Positions 9,301 through 21,886 of a stretch of 64,000 nucleotides of DNA are shown piece by piece. The stretch is from Balanoglossus misakiensis (lineage: Eukaryota; Hemichordata), in contig CM082589.2 of NCBI GenBank assembly GCA_040954595.2, positions 4,774,001 to 4,838,000 on the forward strand, written 5' to 3'. The notes below the pieces were generated by a model. The model saw only the letters and a program-made list of their open reading frames with translations, was not told the DNA's origin and searched no databases. Position 1 is the stretch's first letter. Every line of letters begins with the position of its first letter. Made by a program: the position numbers and the translations under genes.

Positions 9301-12300
9301 AAACGTTTCCGGAACACCATCCGTAGCTCCATTCACGTTGACGCCGCTTCTTGCACTGTGGTGTATATTGTTATGTAGATGAACTTGGACAATGCGGAAT
9401 ACAAAGGAATGGGTCACTTATGAAAGTGGCGAGGTCGTGTGCAGTGGTGTTACTGTTTCCTTTGTAGCTGGCCAGCAGTACGTGTTATGGTTGTTCGTGA
9501 TTGGCCAATTTCATCATATCTACATGTTGGCCAATTTGTGAAACAGGTGCTTACATGTAAATTGTCATAACATGTGGTATGAACCACTCTCATTTAAGTG
9601 ATGCCTTTTTAGCCTGTGTCCATTTTAAGCACTCAAGGCTGATGGTTAAATCGGGAAAGAAACATAAAGCAAAATGACCTCCAATAGACAAATCCATGAA
9701 CACGCATGCGCCTTTGGATTAATATCAAGTAGATCTACTGTACTACCATAAAGCTTACCATTACTCTACTAATGAATTTTTTATTATCATTGCGGTTTAA
9801 GTAATTTATAGCAGCAAACCCTGAACATTCGCTTAAGTGATATGCAGCTGATTTTAACAGATTGAATTTTTGTTTGCAATATCGACACCCCGAGAAGTTA
9901 ATGTCAGTGTATGGCAACATCTGATTTTATCATACCCTGATGTGATGACGTGCGTCATTCGGTACAATTGCCCGCGAGGAGACATTGGCGACGTGCAGTT
10001 TCACGCTCCCGAGACGGGATGTTGGACAGACTTGTTTTGAAGATCCAATCTGCTAACTTCTTAAAGACACCCGAAGAGACATGCTTTGGTGTCTGCGATT
10101 CGAACTCACCGTATAGGTCGCCCCACTTACGTAAAGTACATGTACGCGCAGTTCAAGACGCAAGCGGCGAATTATGAAATCCCGTCTACTCCTTTTGGCA
10201 AGATGTGGGAAATAATTCAAAAAGGTGGCAGGCTATAAAGACTTTCATGTCGTTTCGAATGACTTGCAAGAGAATGACTCGGAAGAAACCGTAAGAATAT
10301 AGACCTATATTTCCCGGCAAAAAGTAGAAATTGGACTGACATTTTTTGACGGCCTACGGGCCCGCCAAGCAAACCGGATTGCCTTTGCGTATTAATCACA
10401 TCATAGAGATTAAAATGAACGTAGCAGTGAGGTCGTCTTCTGTGTGCCATTAGAGTTCCTACTGAAGGCGTTGCGTTTGTGATATTAATCAGTTTGATTA
10501 CAGTGATGTTACCCCATGTTCGTCACGTATGCGCGCCGGGAGTGTACCAAGTTCACTATACAGGGCACGTTCAATAATTACAGCCACCGGGGGCTGATCG
10601 GCAAATTCTTATCCATACTCCTACGTCCAATTGTAACACACAGATAGTGAGGTACACGTGGAGATGACCCCCTTGCTGTAATAGCTTAATGCGCCCTTAG
10701 AAAGTAGAAACGGTTAAGTCTATCCACCTTTACTTACCCGAGTCTTATCTCTGAATCACGAACTCCCCAACTGTTTAATGGCACACGGCCATCCAGGTAT
10801 ATCGTTTTGTGAACAACGCCAAGGATTGTACGAAATCGAATAATACAAAGCGAATATGCATTGGCATCGAAAACCGCATCATGGTCGTCGTTCTCGATCA
10901 ATGGTGCTCGCTTCAGTGGACACTATATATACGCGATCGGAAACAACCTGATATCAATGTTTTCATCTGAATTTTACTGTCAGGTGGGATTTGCAGGAAC
11001 CATAACGATCGTTGCCACCGGAAGTGAGGCCATGTTCTTTTTTGACAGGATAAAACCAGGCAACGTTGCTGTTGCAATTGCCTCATAATAAGGGCATGCA
11101 GATCACACATGTTAGTCAACATACATAGTCCCTGCTCTTGTTTTACTAAATTGAGACGTGGATAATAAATTCGCCTTGCCATTTTCTGGTATATGTAAAA
11201 CATTGCATTTTCTGGCGCTTTTGTTTGTGGTCATACTGCGTGGTGTCGTTTCGAGCACTAATGCTTTCCTAGTAATCCGCTTGAAGTACCACAGGGTAAT
11301 TTTAATACATGGTGTATCAATAAGCTGCCGATTACTAAAATCTGAAGTAAGTGCCGGCCAACTCCGAACACATTTTATTTTACAATGGTCAGGGGGTGTA
11401 ACTCCAGTGTCGTTTATTTTTACAGGAATTGGTCGACATGTGTTACGTTTCGCCTGGTATATACACGTAGGCGAGCATTCGCATCGTCGACATGGAAGTT
11501 TTGTGTCACCAATCGCATGAGCTGATTTTCCGTCCAGACGTGCCACTCCTAATCTCAAGATTCTCTGCATCGCGTCTTCATGGCTAAGGTAAGCCCAGTT
11601 CCTGGATTCTTTTTTTATCTGTGCCCAGAAAAAAACATGCCTATTATTTTTCTCAAAGAGAGACACGCCCAGTTCGTCTTATCTTACGGTTTTCTGGACC
11701 CCAGTAAAATGTCCTCGCGCTGCAGAGAACTGCACTTACCTATTTAAAGGCGTTTAGTGCGTGCATGTACATGTATAAAAAATACAGCAACTGAGCTGAG
11801 CTTGCCATTTTTTTGTCCGTTCTTGAAATATAAATCGAAAGAGTTAAACATGTAGGAAATGTTCCCCCGAATAACCGAATATTTGTAAAAAATCACAAGT
11901 ATTGAACTTTAATCTTGAACGTCGAAAGTATATTGTAAAATGCCACTTCAACTGTTACACGGTTCAGTCGTGACATGGGCGTCTCTGGTCGTGACCATCG
12001 TGATCTTTGTCCTGTGCAGGGTCGATATCCGCAAAACGGAAATGTCCAGTGGGCGTCAAGTCTCAAATAAATGCCGCATTTCGCAGAATGTGGCTGCGAA
12101 AGCGGTACTTGCGCAAATTTGAAGGAAATGAAACAGATCGCCTTCTGGTGTAGTGTTGATTGTTCGAATGTTCTCGTACGGAAGAACTTTCAGTCATTGA
12201 CGCATGCCTCATCACCCTGGGGACATTTAGCGATTATTGAAATACACAGGTGTCTACAGACCTTCTGATGTGCTATACACCAGCTTTCTATGGTGTTTTA

Positions 12301-12895
12301 TAATCGGTTTTGTCATATCGTGAGTCTGTTATAACTCACATTCATATAGCTGTATTATGTTGTCCAGCGCCGCCTACGATCAATATTCGTACAGTCGAGG
12401 GATCAGGCTTTCGAGCCAAACACAACTCGGAAAGAGATAATTTAATTTGAGGCTAATTATCTTTAAAAAATATGAGACTTTCGAGACGCATACTTAATAC
12501 ACGTGAACTGTTTGTGTACTATTTTAGAAATCATCGCTTTTTGACGATTGACGAATGACCCGTTTTATAAGGGATTCTCATCCCAAACAAAACACTATGT
12601 TAAAGACGATTTGCCTTTTTCGCATTTATAATAATTTCACTGTAACTGTTGTTGTTCTGAAAAAAAAAGTTCTTTCAGCCGCACGTTGTACAGGTAAACG
12701 AATCAATGTCAGGGAGAATTTTTTCCCTTCGCACGAAACACGTTGTCTCGTTTAGATATTGATCATTTGTATTCTAGTAAGACAGAAAGCTTTCCCGGAT
12801 GAATTATTTGCTCATCGCGGTAAGTCGTGTCGAGAAATCCCCCGAGCCTAGCGATCATTACCTCCTCTTTGCATTTGATGCAGTCGATTGAATAG
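9301..12895. other. Noncoding stretch, no gene recognised
   Basis: ORFs here, including 184 codons on the minus strand at 11112-11666, show no domain, no signal sequence and no splice-bounded codon bias. TACATGTA occurs at 9553, 10138 and 11765. Nothing else could be assigned. Confidence 0.5.
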
Positions 12896-13018
12896 TGACG
12901 TCACTCAGTGTCGTGTCGCGTTGAACGACACAATTTGCCGTTTACCAATCACCCACGATCGAATCTTTAACAATGGTGTCTCGATCGAAGGCCGACGAGC
13001 CAGTGGGCTTGTCTGAAG
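12896..13018 (+). promoter_or_regulatory. Promoter-like CRE plus CCAAT followed by a possible short first coding exon
   Basis: A perfect TGACGTCA (12896-12903) and a CCAAT (12945-12949) precede ATG at 12973, which has A at -3 and G at +4. The ORF reads MVSRSKADEPVGLSE and reaches AAG|GTGATG at 13018/13019, an acceptable donor. I find no second exon, so this is only a candidate transcription start. The order and spacing of the elements are what support it. Confidence 0.25.
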
Positions 13019-16000
13019 GTGATGTGGCTTTTTAAAAACAAGACGGTTAAACCGTGTTTTCTTCTTTGATTTCTAAACGACTTTTCAGTGCACACTTTAA
13101 GACATCAAAGAATTAAGAGCTTTGGAGAACTGTCGTTTTTTTTCTTCTGAAAATTTGTCCCTGGGACGCGTATTACCTTAACCTAAAGGTGTAAGTGGAA
13201 GAAATGTAAACGAAATCACCACGACAAATATTTAACGGGCTAAAGCTTTCTGAAAACAGTCTCTCCAAGACTTGAAGACGCGGTGGGGAAAATGAGTCTC
13301 AGATTAAAATAAATAACGGTATAAAACCCAAGTTCACTTTAAATGTCTTTCGTTGGGCTCTGTTTTCCTTAGCAATTACGAGTCAAACATGACCATAGAT
13401 TGCATACAACGACTTGTGTCGTAAAAGTTTAGTGAATAAAGACGTCGATTACTGTATAGACGTCACGGCGGGATGCGCACAGGACAGAGACAGTTTCTAG
13501 GCAACAAAAATGTTATCTGTTATCGTTTGTATTGTTATTGGCGACCTTGGACTGTGGTTTAATTAATCTCAATAGCAATATCACGTCTGAATCTTCCACT
13601 GGCTTTACCCCACATCAGCCCATGATCTTTTACATGTTAATTCACTGCCGCGGATGCCGTTAGAATTCAATGGAAAATGGAGTTTTATCACCGGGGAGAC
13701 AAGGCAAAGCCCCCGCCGTGTCACATTGATTGCGAGTGCAATCCGAGTGCGAGTGAAACTGTTAGATTGCAGCTCCGAACGCTGACTTGACTAGTCCGAT
13801 AATCGGACAAATTTGTGTACATTTGGCGTCGTCTTCACAGCGTTGTATAATTTGTAACCCCGACCTCTTCCATCATTAACCATCGGTGAGAAAGTGAGAG
13901 CGATAGCTATATTTGTTTTCTCTTGTGTCAATAATTTACTGCATTTTATTTTGAATTTTGATGGACATATTGATTTTCCCCGTATAGCTCAGCACAGGGA
14001 AATCAACACGTCGTTTAACACCTGTGCTATATATAAGCGGAGGCCACACGCAGCGATTGGAAAACGGTGTCAATGTAATTGAATGTCATGATTAAGTTTA
14101 TTGTGTACCTGTTCTGTACATGTATAAGCTTATGTTCGAAAGACACACATGTATTCGTTTCGCATTCAAGCATTTGTCGTGTACTCCTACAGTTTCGCGA
14201 ACCAGTTCTAAATGCACGCCACGCTTCCTTGGTTGTACCAGAGGACACTTGTAGACGTATCGATCGACTACATGTCGATTTCGTAACTGGATACACACCT
14301 GTCATTTGTTTTCCGATATCTTTCAAACACGATCAACTTGAGAGGAAGATTATGAGTTTCCATCTTCTAAGGGAACGCTCACGCATTCATTCCGGGGGCG
14401 GGCGGGTTAAGGGCATTATCGTCCTCGAGGGGAAAATACCCATTGCGACCAGTTTGCTACATCAAAATAAAATCCGCATTTCTTTGAATGATCACACGAC
14501 ATATCCTTAGCGACGCATTGAGGTCATATATGGTTATGTTTTTAAATCGCGTTATTTAAACCTGAACTCCCAGAGTTGAAGTACATGCTATCACAACCTT
14601 GACCGTGGGGCAAAGAATGCCAAAACTACTGATTTTATTTTGACGTAAACAGAATCTCTGTTTGCGTCAGTATGATGGGGTGGCGTCAATCAAGAAATAA
14701 GAAAGCCGCGATTGTAAAACGTGGAACTCGGGGGAAGGGGACAAGTATAATATATCAGAATTTCTTCCAAAATTACTAAATGGCAGACTCAGGGCACTAG
14801 TGAACAATTACGAATGAGCTGCACTCTGATTATCTACAGAGCAAACGTTTGCATCAAAGCAATCTTGCCTATCATTTTCAAACAGATAAAAATAGAACAC
14901 TCAACGGACGGATAAATCAACCTCGCGATTCGCTACGCATCACGGACTGAGAAATCTGGTAATAATGCTTCTATTCCGTTTCAGAGATCGTTGTATGGGA
15001 TTCACACACATGCATTTCAAACGCTTCTGAAACGTCCCAGGTCAAATACGGGCATAAATTATTATGTGTGAACCGGGTTAAGTGTCCTTGAACATTTCAG
15101 GCTTTGTCGGCCAGACCCGAGTAAAGGATTAACACCTCTCCGCAACCCACTGTCTACAAGGCAAATAGTGCATCTGGAATGTTTCTAGTTTTACCCAGTG
15201 TGAACGTGGTAATGGTCACGTGTTCAGGCAGACAATGATGCTGACCAGCCTTCACAAGAGTTCATTTATCGTTGTTGATTGAAATCGCTTCATTATCAGA
15301 GATTTGTTTTTATAACGATTTGTCACATGGAACGATGTCTCAAAATGCGAAAGGTAAACTGTTTATGTAAAATGTTTTGAACTTTGTATGCATTGAGTTA
15401 GGATGAGACCGCTAATATGAATCATCATCGATTTTGACAGCATTTTTTACTGGGGTAGGTTACCAGAAATATTCATCGTGAGAAAAAAAAGAATAAAGTA
15501 TTATAGAGCTCTGGGTTATACTGTGATTTGCAATAAGCGAAATGCCATTGAGTTCGCTCAGCAGAGTGCAATAGATTGCAAGATGCGCGGTACAGTTCCC
15601 CATCAAAATAATAACCATGTGGGCTACCCACCGCTGGCTGTTGATCGCTCGGTTTATTGTGGCATCCGATATATTTTTACTACTAATACCAAAACATTTT
15701 TTCAGTAAATTAAAATGCTCTATTCTCTATGTCGGCTCCCGTAAAGGGGTAATCATTTTTAAGACCCAGCTGAATTTCACGTATATTCCATATTAAAGAG
15801 TTCGTTCATTTATGTACAAACATAACATACCCAGCGGTAACTATAAATGAGACGTATATAAAAACATGCAGCCTGTAGCATTATGACGAAGGAATGCACT
15901 TTTCATCATTGTGGCTCGGCAGCCCTTTGCGACAAATACCAATTATCGATCGACATGTACAGTACTGCAAAAATAATATGCCCTCTTTCAAAAGCAGAAC

Positions 16001-19000
16001 TTTTTGAAACAAGGTTCTAAGACAGACGGCAACGGTCGTCAAAGCCTCATCGCTTCCGCATTTTCGGTCAAATTGTTGTCTACTTATCGTTGCTGTTATC
16101 ATTGATGCTTTTTCACGGTGGTGGGTTTCTGAGTAGACACTACACGGTCGACCAACTGTCCGCATGGTTACGAATTCAGATATTTGTAATGCAACGACAG
16201 ATGGATAGGGCGAGGAAAGATAAAGTCATAGATGTGTCAATTTGCGAAAAACAGCATCTATCTTGAACAGGGAACTCGAGAACGACAGATCTGACTGAGT
16301 ATTGCATTCGTATTTGGACGTTAATCAAGTTATTTCAAGGCCCCTTACTTGACACTGAGCAGGTTCAAGGCTATTTGCCTGACACTGAACTTTAACTGGC
16401 ATTGTGACTGTGAATATTTCCACGCATGGCGACAAATGCGTATCCTAGTCTCGATTTTTGTTTTAATTTATCATGTGTCGGTATTAGGCAGGAAAACGCT
16501 CGGATTTCAAACATGTCACCTCGTGTGAGAGGACCACACCCTATCAGTTTCAGAGGTTAAAAGTCTTGATTAGGACTTATCGCAAGATGACCGTACACAT
16601 ACGATTGTCTGTGAGGGTCGATTAACGCCATTAGTTTGATAAGTTGCGTCGTAATCCCCAAAGTCTGCCCGAGACGTATATCAACCGTCGAACGACACCA
16701 TCTAGATCATGTGACTAATTCCCTGGATTACTATGGATACCAAAGCTGACATGTACTTCGTGTGACACGTGACCATAGAGTAGTGTGGACAACATGTTGT
16801 TAACCAGATCAGTGTAACGTGGACATTAACACCTGTTTTGGCCAGAATTCCAACACAAATAAAGATGTTACACTGTTTCCCCGCGATGAAATATGAATTT
16901 CCCCGCTTGTCGGTCTGTTCTTGAGTGAAATTAGATGGCACCCGCTGTTATCTGCCTTCCAATGGCCTCGTCTGCAACAACCGGTAATGCGTGTAATGAT
17001 GTGCGCTGTTGTGATCTCTCTCAAGTTGCAGCATTTATAACGCGCAAATCAGAGCGTTATTTATAGGTTAAACCGCGCTGCTTGAAAACCGTGAGCCTTT
17101 TGTCAGTCATAGGCCAACAAGCCAAACCAGCACGATTACTTCAGACAGGCAGCTTCTTCACATTGAAAGGAAGATTTATGCAAATAGTGATTGATATTGC
17201 GACCTAGGCGGATAAGCGGGATTTTTATCATCTTCGCCAACAACAAATTTTGTAGTTTATGGAGCTGGCTTTGTCTTACTGAGATTTTGTTCACGGTGCT
17301 CTAAATCATCCCACCGAAAAGAATTACACATAATCCGACTAATGAGTCAGTTGACGAGAGAGCAGTACACAAACTTAGCCTATTCTCCACAAATGTGTGT
17401 AATTATTAGTCCCCACAGACGAAGTCCAGGGACTAATAGATTGTTCTTCGTCTGTCTCTCATACATACCTGGACCTATTCCATCCAAACTTGATGCAAGG
17501 ACAATGTGCCATGACGTACATTATGCTTCTCAATTTGTGTTGCGATATGGTCCAATATGGCCGCCATGTTAGATCTGGATGACAGTTGAGACTAGGTCAT
17601 CGACAACGACTTGTTTTATGTTTTCTGGCGGAGGGAAATTTGATATTTCAAATTCATGAGCTATGCTAATTTAAATAAATTATTCAAACGGGCCTCAGCT
17701 CTTCACCTAAATTGCAACTGGGTCGTTAGCAATATGAACGGCAAGATATTTATGCCAGCACAAATTGAAATGACTTGTCGACCTACTTGCCTACACGGCA
17801 CGCCTCTGAACAGCTAGTAGTGTTATTTGATGGTTCGTTCGGGTTTCTGTTTTACACATTATAAGGAATAAACAGTAAAAAGCAAACAGAGAAGACAAAT
17901 ATCTCCTCATTTTTACCCTAAAGCTATATTTATTCAGTGGAAATACTGTACTGTGAAAAGTATGGATTCTGTAAAATGTGATTTACGAACCAGTTGTGTT
18001 TTTTGGCGCTTGTAATACTCAATAGCTACATTTGTAAAGAGCAACAAAATCTCGTCTCTGAAATAAGAATAACATTTTTTGTTTTCATGTCGCACCTGTG
18101 TTTTATTAGGTTACGAATGGACCACATAACTGCAACGCGGGGTTTTATGGACACGAAGTAGGTTGGCGAATTCATCGCATCCAGGAAAAGGTACGTTCAA
18201 TATAAATTTGGTCGCAGCTCCAACTGTATACATGGCCAGTTTGCTGCCAGGGCTTCATTGGCGCAAACAGTTCTGTACATACATGTACACCATTAGGTAA
18301 AATAGTGTAAAAATAACGTGAAAAGTAGTTTTAACTTTGCGTTTCATAAAGAAAGACCCCCGTACACATTTTTGTTCACCGCCAACTCATTTACGGTCAC
18401 AAACCGCAGAAGCACGCCTTCATATCAAATAGCAGCGGTCGACACGATCGGCGTTAAACAGCTGTGAAAACCATTTCAGACTTGTCAGTGGAATTCAAAG
18501 CCACTTCACCTCGGATGCGTTCGTAATTAAAGCGATTCGATCTCGCGTAGGATCGCAAGGGCATGCGCAACTGGCCAACCTCTCCCCCAGGCTCGTCCAA
18601 GGGGAATCCCTGATAGAGTGGATAGTATCTTAAATGAAAATCACGCGTCTTTTCTGATCTCCAGCTAACCGCGGACGGACATCTTTGATCAGAATCGATG
18701 CACACCTTCCTTGTGTTATCAATTTTGAATCCAATATTCCTCAAACCGTTTCAGCGTAGCGTAACGCGTCCCAATAATTCTGTCTGTCCATGTCCTTTAG
18801 CTGTGGAAAGGTGAATGTTCTCTCGGCTTGCGAAACACTTCGCAACCGGACAAATCATGCTCCGTCTGCTAGGTTTTAACTAGGTTACGAGTCGGCGAAT
18901 CAAAAGTGATAACTTTATTTTCTTAATGTCTGGAGGCAAAGGGCACACAGTCATTCAACGTGGGTGATTTTGATAGGTGGAAATCGGTCACACCTGGCTG

Positions 19001-21160
19001 ACACATGTAACATTATCACTTAATGATTAGCATAGAATGATAACGAAGTCTAGCAGCATAAATTACGCAGGGTGACCCGAGAAGAAATTGTCCAACGCGA
19101 TCCTCACGTCACTGCATGCGTGAACAACTATCAAAACATGCACTCGACGTCAGAAATAAAATACTTTACATGGGTCCTCTTGAGTGTCCTGCGGCCCTCC
19201 AAAAAATGTCCGGAATTTCAACCTACAGCGCCTGGGTTTTCATGTGTGGCTAACGCGATTATTTTCAACTAATTCATGTTATTAAATCACCGAGACACGT
19301 GTTACTCTGCGTGGTTTGTCAGACATGCTGACAAACATCCCAAACTCCGACTGTGATTCCTTAAGACTCAGAATAATATTTTCATGTGATATTTGTTTGA
19401 CCGATATTCTGTCTGAATAGTTTGGCTAACGTGGGTTCGTAAAACTATTATGTATTGATGTGGGCTATTTCATTGATGGATAGGGTTGAGAAAAATAATT
19501 GGAAACGGTAAAAAACGTTTGTATCACCATTTTATTGATTTACATTTAAATGACATGTTGATAGGTTAGACCACCCTGTGATGCGGCCATGTTATTAACG
19601 ATGTCGTAGTCCACGCTGAATAATCAGATAAATCATTGGTTTGGCCCCCTTAACGCTCTTACAATTTTTGTGATTTCCGTTCCTCCACTAAGTGGTCCAT
19701 TCTAAGTGCGTTAGTAAAGGCAAGGCAACAGTTAGTCTAAACATGACAGAGTGAGTCTAAGGTCTTACTGTAAAGTGTCTTACTAATGGCCTAAGTAAAT
19801 GAAAATCTGACGAGTGACATAGACAAGGCTTCTAAAAAATTGCTGTGCAATCAGTAATGGGACATTTTGAAAATAATCATGGACGAAATAGTTTTAATGC
19901 GAAAACCCTTAAATGGTCGACTGGTGGCCATATTGGATCGTATTGCAAAAGCAATTGTTCTGCATGCGAACATTATACTTGTTCTCCATGTTGGAAGATA
20001 TTTACTTCTTCAAAGTTGGATGTTGTGTCATATGGAGATTTCATTTATTAATAGATGATGGATCGTCACATTTGACATACCTGTCATAAGTAATGTCACA
20101 CTTTTAAGTTGGGGAAATTAGATATCAACTTTTATCAGTAATACTCCAAGATTAGCATCTTTTCTGTGCAATCTAGGTGTGGTTGTAATAACTGAAAGCT
20201 CCCTCAAGTGGACGTTCAAGGTCATACTTAATGAATCAAACAACCCAGTCTGTTGATTGTATTAAATGTGGGTGTCGTCTGAACTGCACATGCGCGACTT
20301 TTCTGTTTATAAACACACTATCGGGCATTGTTCCCATTGTTCAGAGAGATCCTGCTGACCAATACCGCATTGTTTGTAATGATGTACATGTACATTTGTA
20401 CATTGTATCATAGACTGTCTGTGATTGTGGCAGGTATTCACTGTGCGACTACTTTGACTTGCTGGCAACTGTTTCGAATGGGACCCGTACCCGCATACAC
20501 ATTACGTATCCCACAATGCACACACAATTTTAGAACGTTAGACGCAGTTAGACCAGATTGTCTGAAACAGGTTGTTGAACTCGTCATCGAAGTCAAACTA
20601 CACACTCTGCTGTTGAGCGACAAGACACAGGCAAAAAATCTTCCCTGCGACGGAAACAAGCGCCTCGCATGAACGGTAACGGTGATTGTCTCACACTAAA
20701 TGTAGTTACGATCACGGAAGTGTTTTGGGTACTTGGGGAAATAAACGTTCGTTAAAGCACGCCTCTGTACAACCGCCCTGTTTCTCAAATCATTAGATAA
20801 TCCACATCTGATTTTGTTAAAACACGCTCTCTCAATTTGATTTAGTCCTAGCTTTCTCTATAATGCTCCCGGTGAGATTGTTAGATCAAATTTGCAAGCG
20901 TTGGCCATTAACCATTCAAATAGACGGCCGTAGCTCCAAGCGCTAGGTATCTCTGTTGAGATCAGATACAATCAAGTGTCATGACAACACACTGCCAAAA
21001 ACTATGCTGATCTTTGAAAAAGTTTGGTTGGCATATCTCCATGGTCGCAATTACAGTAACAAAGTGTACTTTTAGTATCTTGTAGTAGCGTGAGTAAGTG
21101 TTCTAAATATGTTATCTTTGCACTTTACGATAAAGGTAGACGGTCACCCATTTCCGCTAA
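13019..21160. other. Noncoding stretch, no gene recognised
   Basis: Apart from the repeat near 17.4 kb I see only short random ORFs. Bases 13680-13760 are GC-richer and repeat the word GAGTGC, and may be regulatory. A minus-strand ORF at 18744-18454 has protein-like composition but no convincing acceptor. Confidence 0.45.
17404..17600. repeat. Degenerate dispersed repeat with two interlocked inverted repeats
   Basis: TATTAGTCCC at 17404-17413 pairs perfectly with 17429-17438. ACAGACGAAG at 17415-17424 pairs perfectly with 17446-17455. The arms interleave (1-2-1'-2'). Following sequence includes the word TCCAATATGGCCGCCATGTT near 17552-17571. This style recurs in dispersed elements of marine invertebrate genomes, so a repeat relic is likely. 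Confidence 0.45.
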
Positions 21161-21222
21161 CCAATCCCTGGTGATTTGATTTCCATTACGACAACGTGTA
21201 CATCCTTTGGTTAGTATAAAAG
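21161..21222 (+). promoter_or_regulatory. Candidate core promoter, CCAAT box plus TATA box
   Basis: CCAAT lies at 21161-21165 and TATAAAAG at 21215-21222. The spacing would put CCAAT near -80 and TATA near -30 of a start site around 21245-21250, which is canonical geometry. A 66-codon ORF with good start context begins about 130 nt further on. Confidence 0.4.
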
Positions 21223-21374
21223 CTGAGAGAAGTATCGATCATCTGCCTTTAAAAAAAAAAATCACACGTAACAACACAAAACAACGTTTCTGCCCACGTC
21301 ACATTTTCTCCTTCCCCGGTTCACCCGTGGTCGTTCAACCTCGTCTGTGTTGCCGCCAGGACGCCAAGTCTATC

Positions 21375-21575
21375 ATGGCCGACGAGAGTCTGCGTGATCT
21401 TTCAGTTTTAATGGATGACGGTTTAACATCAGTGACCCAAGCGTCGTGCGAAGTTTCACTCACGCGCGTCGTCGGCCCAGTCCGGTGCACCTCGGCGCGT
21501 CCTCCACAGCTCGTTAGCGACTTCCCGGAGTCATCCATCTCAAGTACTCCCCAAAGAATCGGAATCTTTGGCTAG
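21375..21575 (+). CDS. Short unrecognised ORF, or first exon, behind a TATA promoter
   Basis: The ORF has 66 codons, starting ATGGCCGACGAGAGT in context ATCATGG and ending TAG. The protein begins MADESLRDLSVLMDDG and is Ser/Thr-rich with two cysteines. There is no signal peptide, membrane segment or known domain. Codons are more GC-rich than the surroundings. A longer in-frame ATG at 21207 lies upstream of the TATA box and would not be transcribed. The only evidence for a gene is promoter position, start context and composition. It could equally be the first exon of a spliced gene or chance. Confidence 0.3.
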   Translation: MADESLRDLSVLMDDGLTSVTQASCEVSLTRVVGPVRCTSARPPQLVSDFPESSISSTPQRIGIFG

Positions 21576-21859
21576 CTTTACCCTCATCATACGATCTCAT
21601 TCACTGGTCAAAGCCGCAGTTCCTTTTCGAGGTCATATGCGTGACCATCGTTTCCGAGTCAAGGCCTGTCATGTCATCTATAGGGAGCTCGAGCACCTGC
21701 CCAACACTCTTTTCAAAACAATTGATACTATATTTCCCAGAAGGCCTTATAAAATATTTAATCCGATTGCTTAATTGGAAACCAGTGGAGCATATATGCA
21801 CATTTCGAACAAAATGGGCAACCTGTACTATAAAAGTAAAGAAACCTGCACATGCTCTA

Positions 21860-21886
21860 ATTATTATTATTATTATTATTATTATT
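21860..21886. repeat. (ATT)9 microsatellite
   Basis: Nine perfect ATT units lie in otherwise non-repetitive noncoding sequence. Confidence 0.95.

Noticed and set aside
9952-10040. Short plus-strand frame reading TCVIRYNCPRGDIGD
   Set aside because: The peptide looks protein-like, but there is no acceptor in front of it and it stops after about 33 codons.
11112-11666. 184-codon ORF on the minus strand
   Set aside because: No domain, signal or codon bias, and a scattered composition. It is the sort of ORF expected by chance in 46 kb.
18454-18744. Minus-strand ORF of 96 codons with protein-like composition
   Set aside because: A possible donor is present, but there is no clear acceptor, start context or family likeness.
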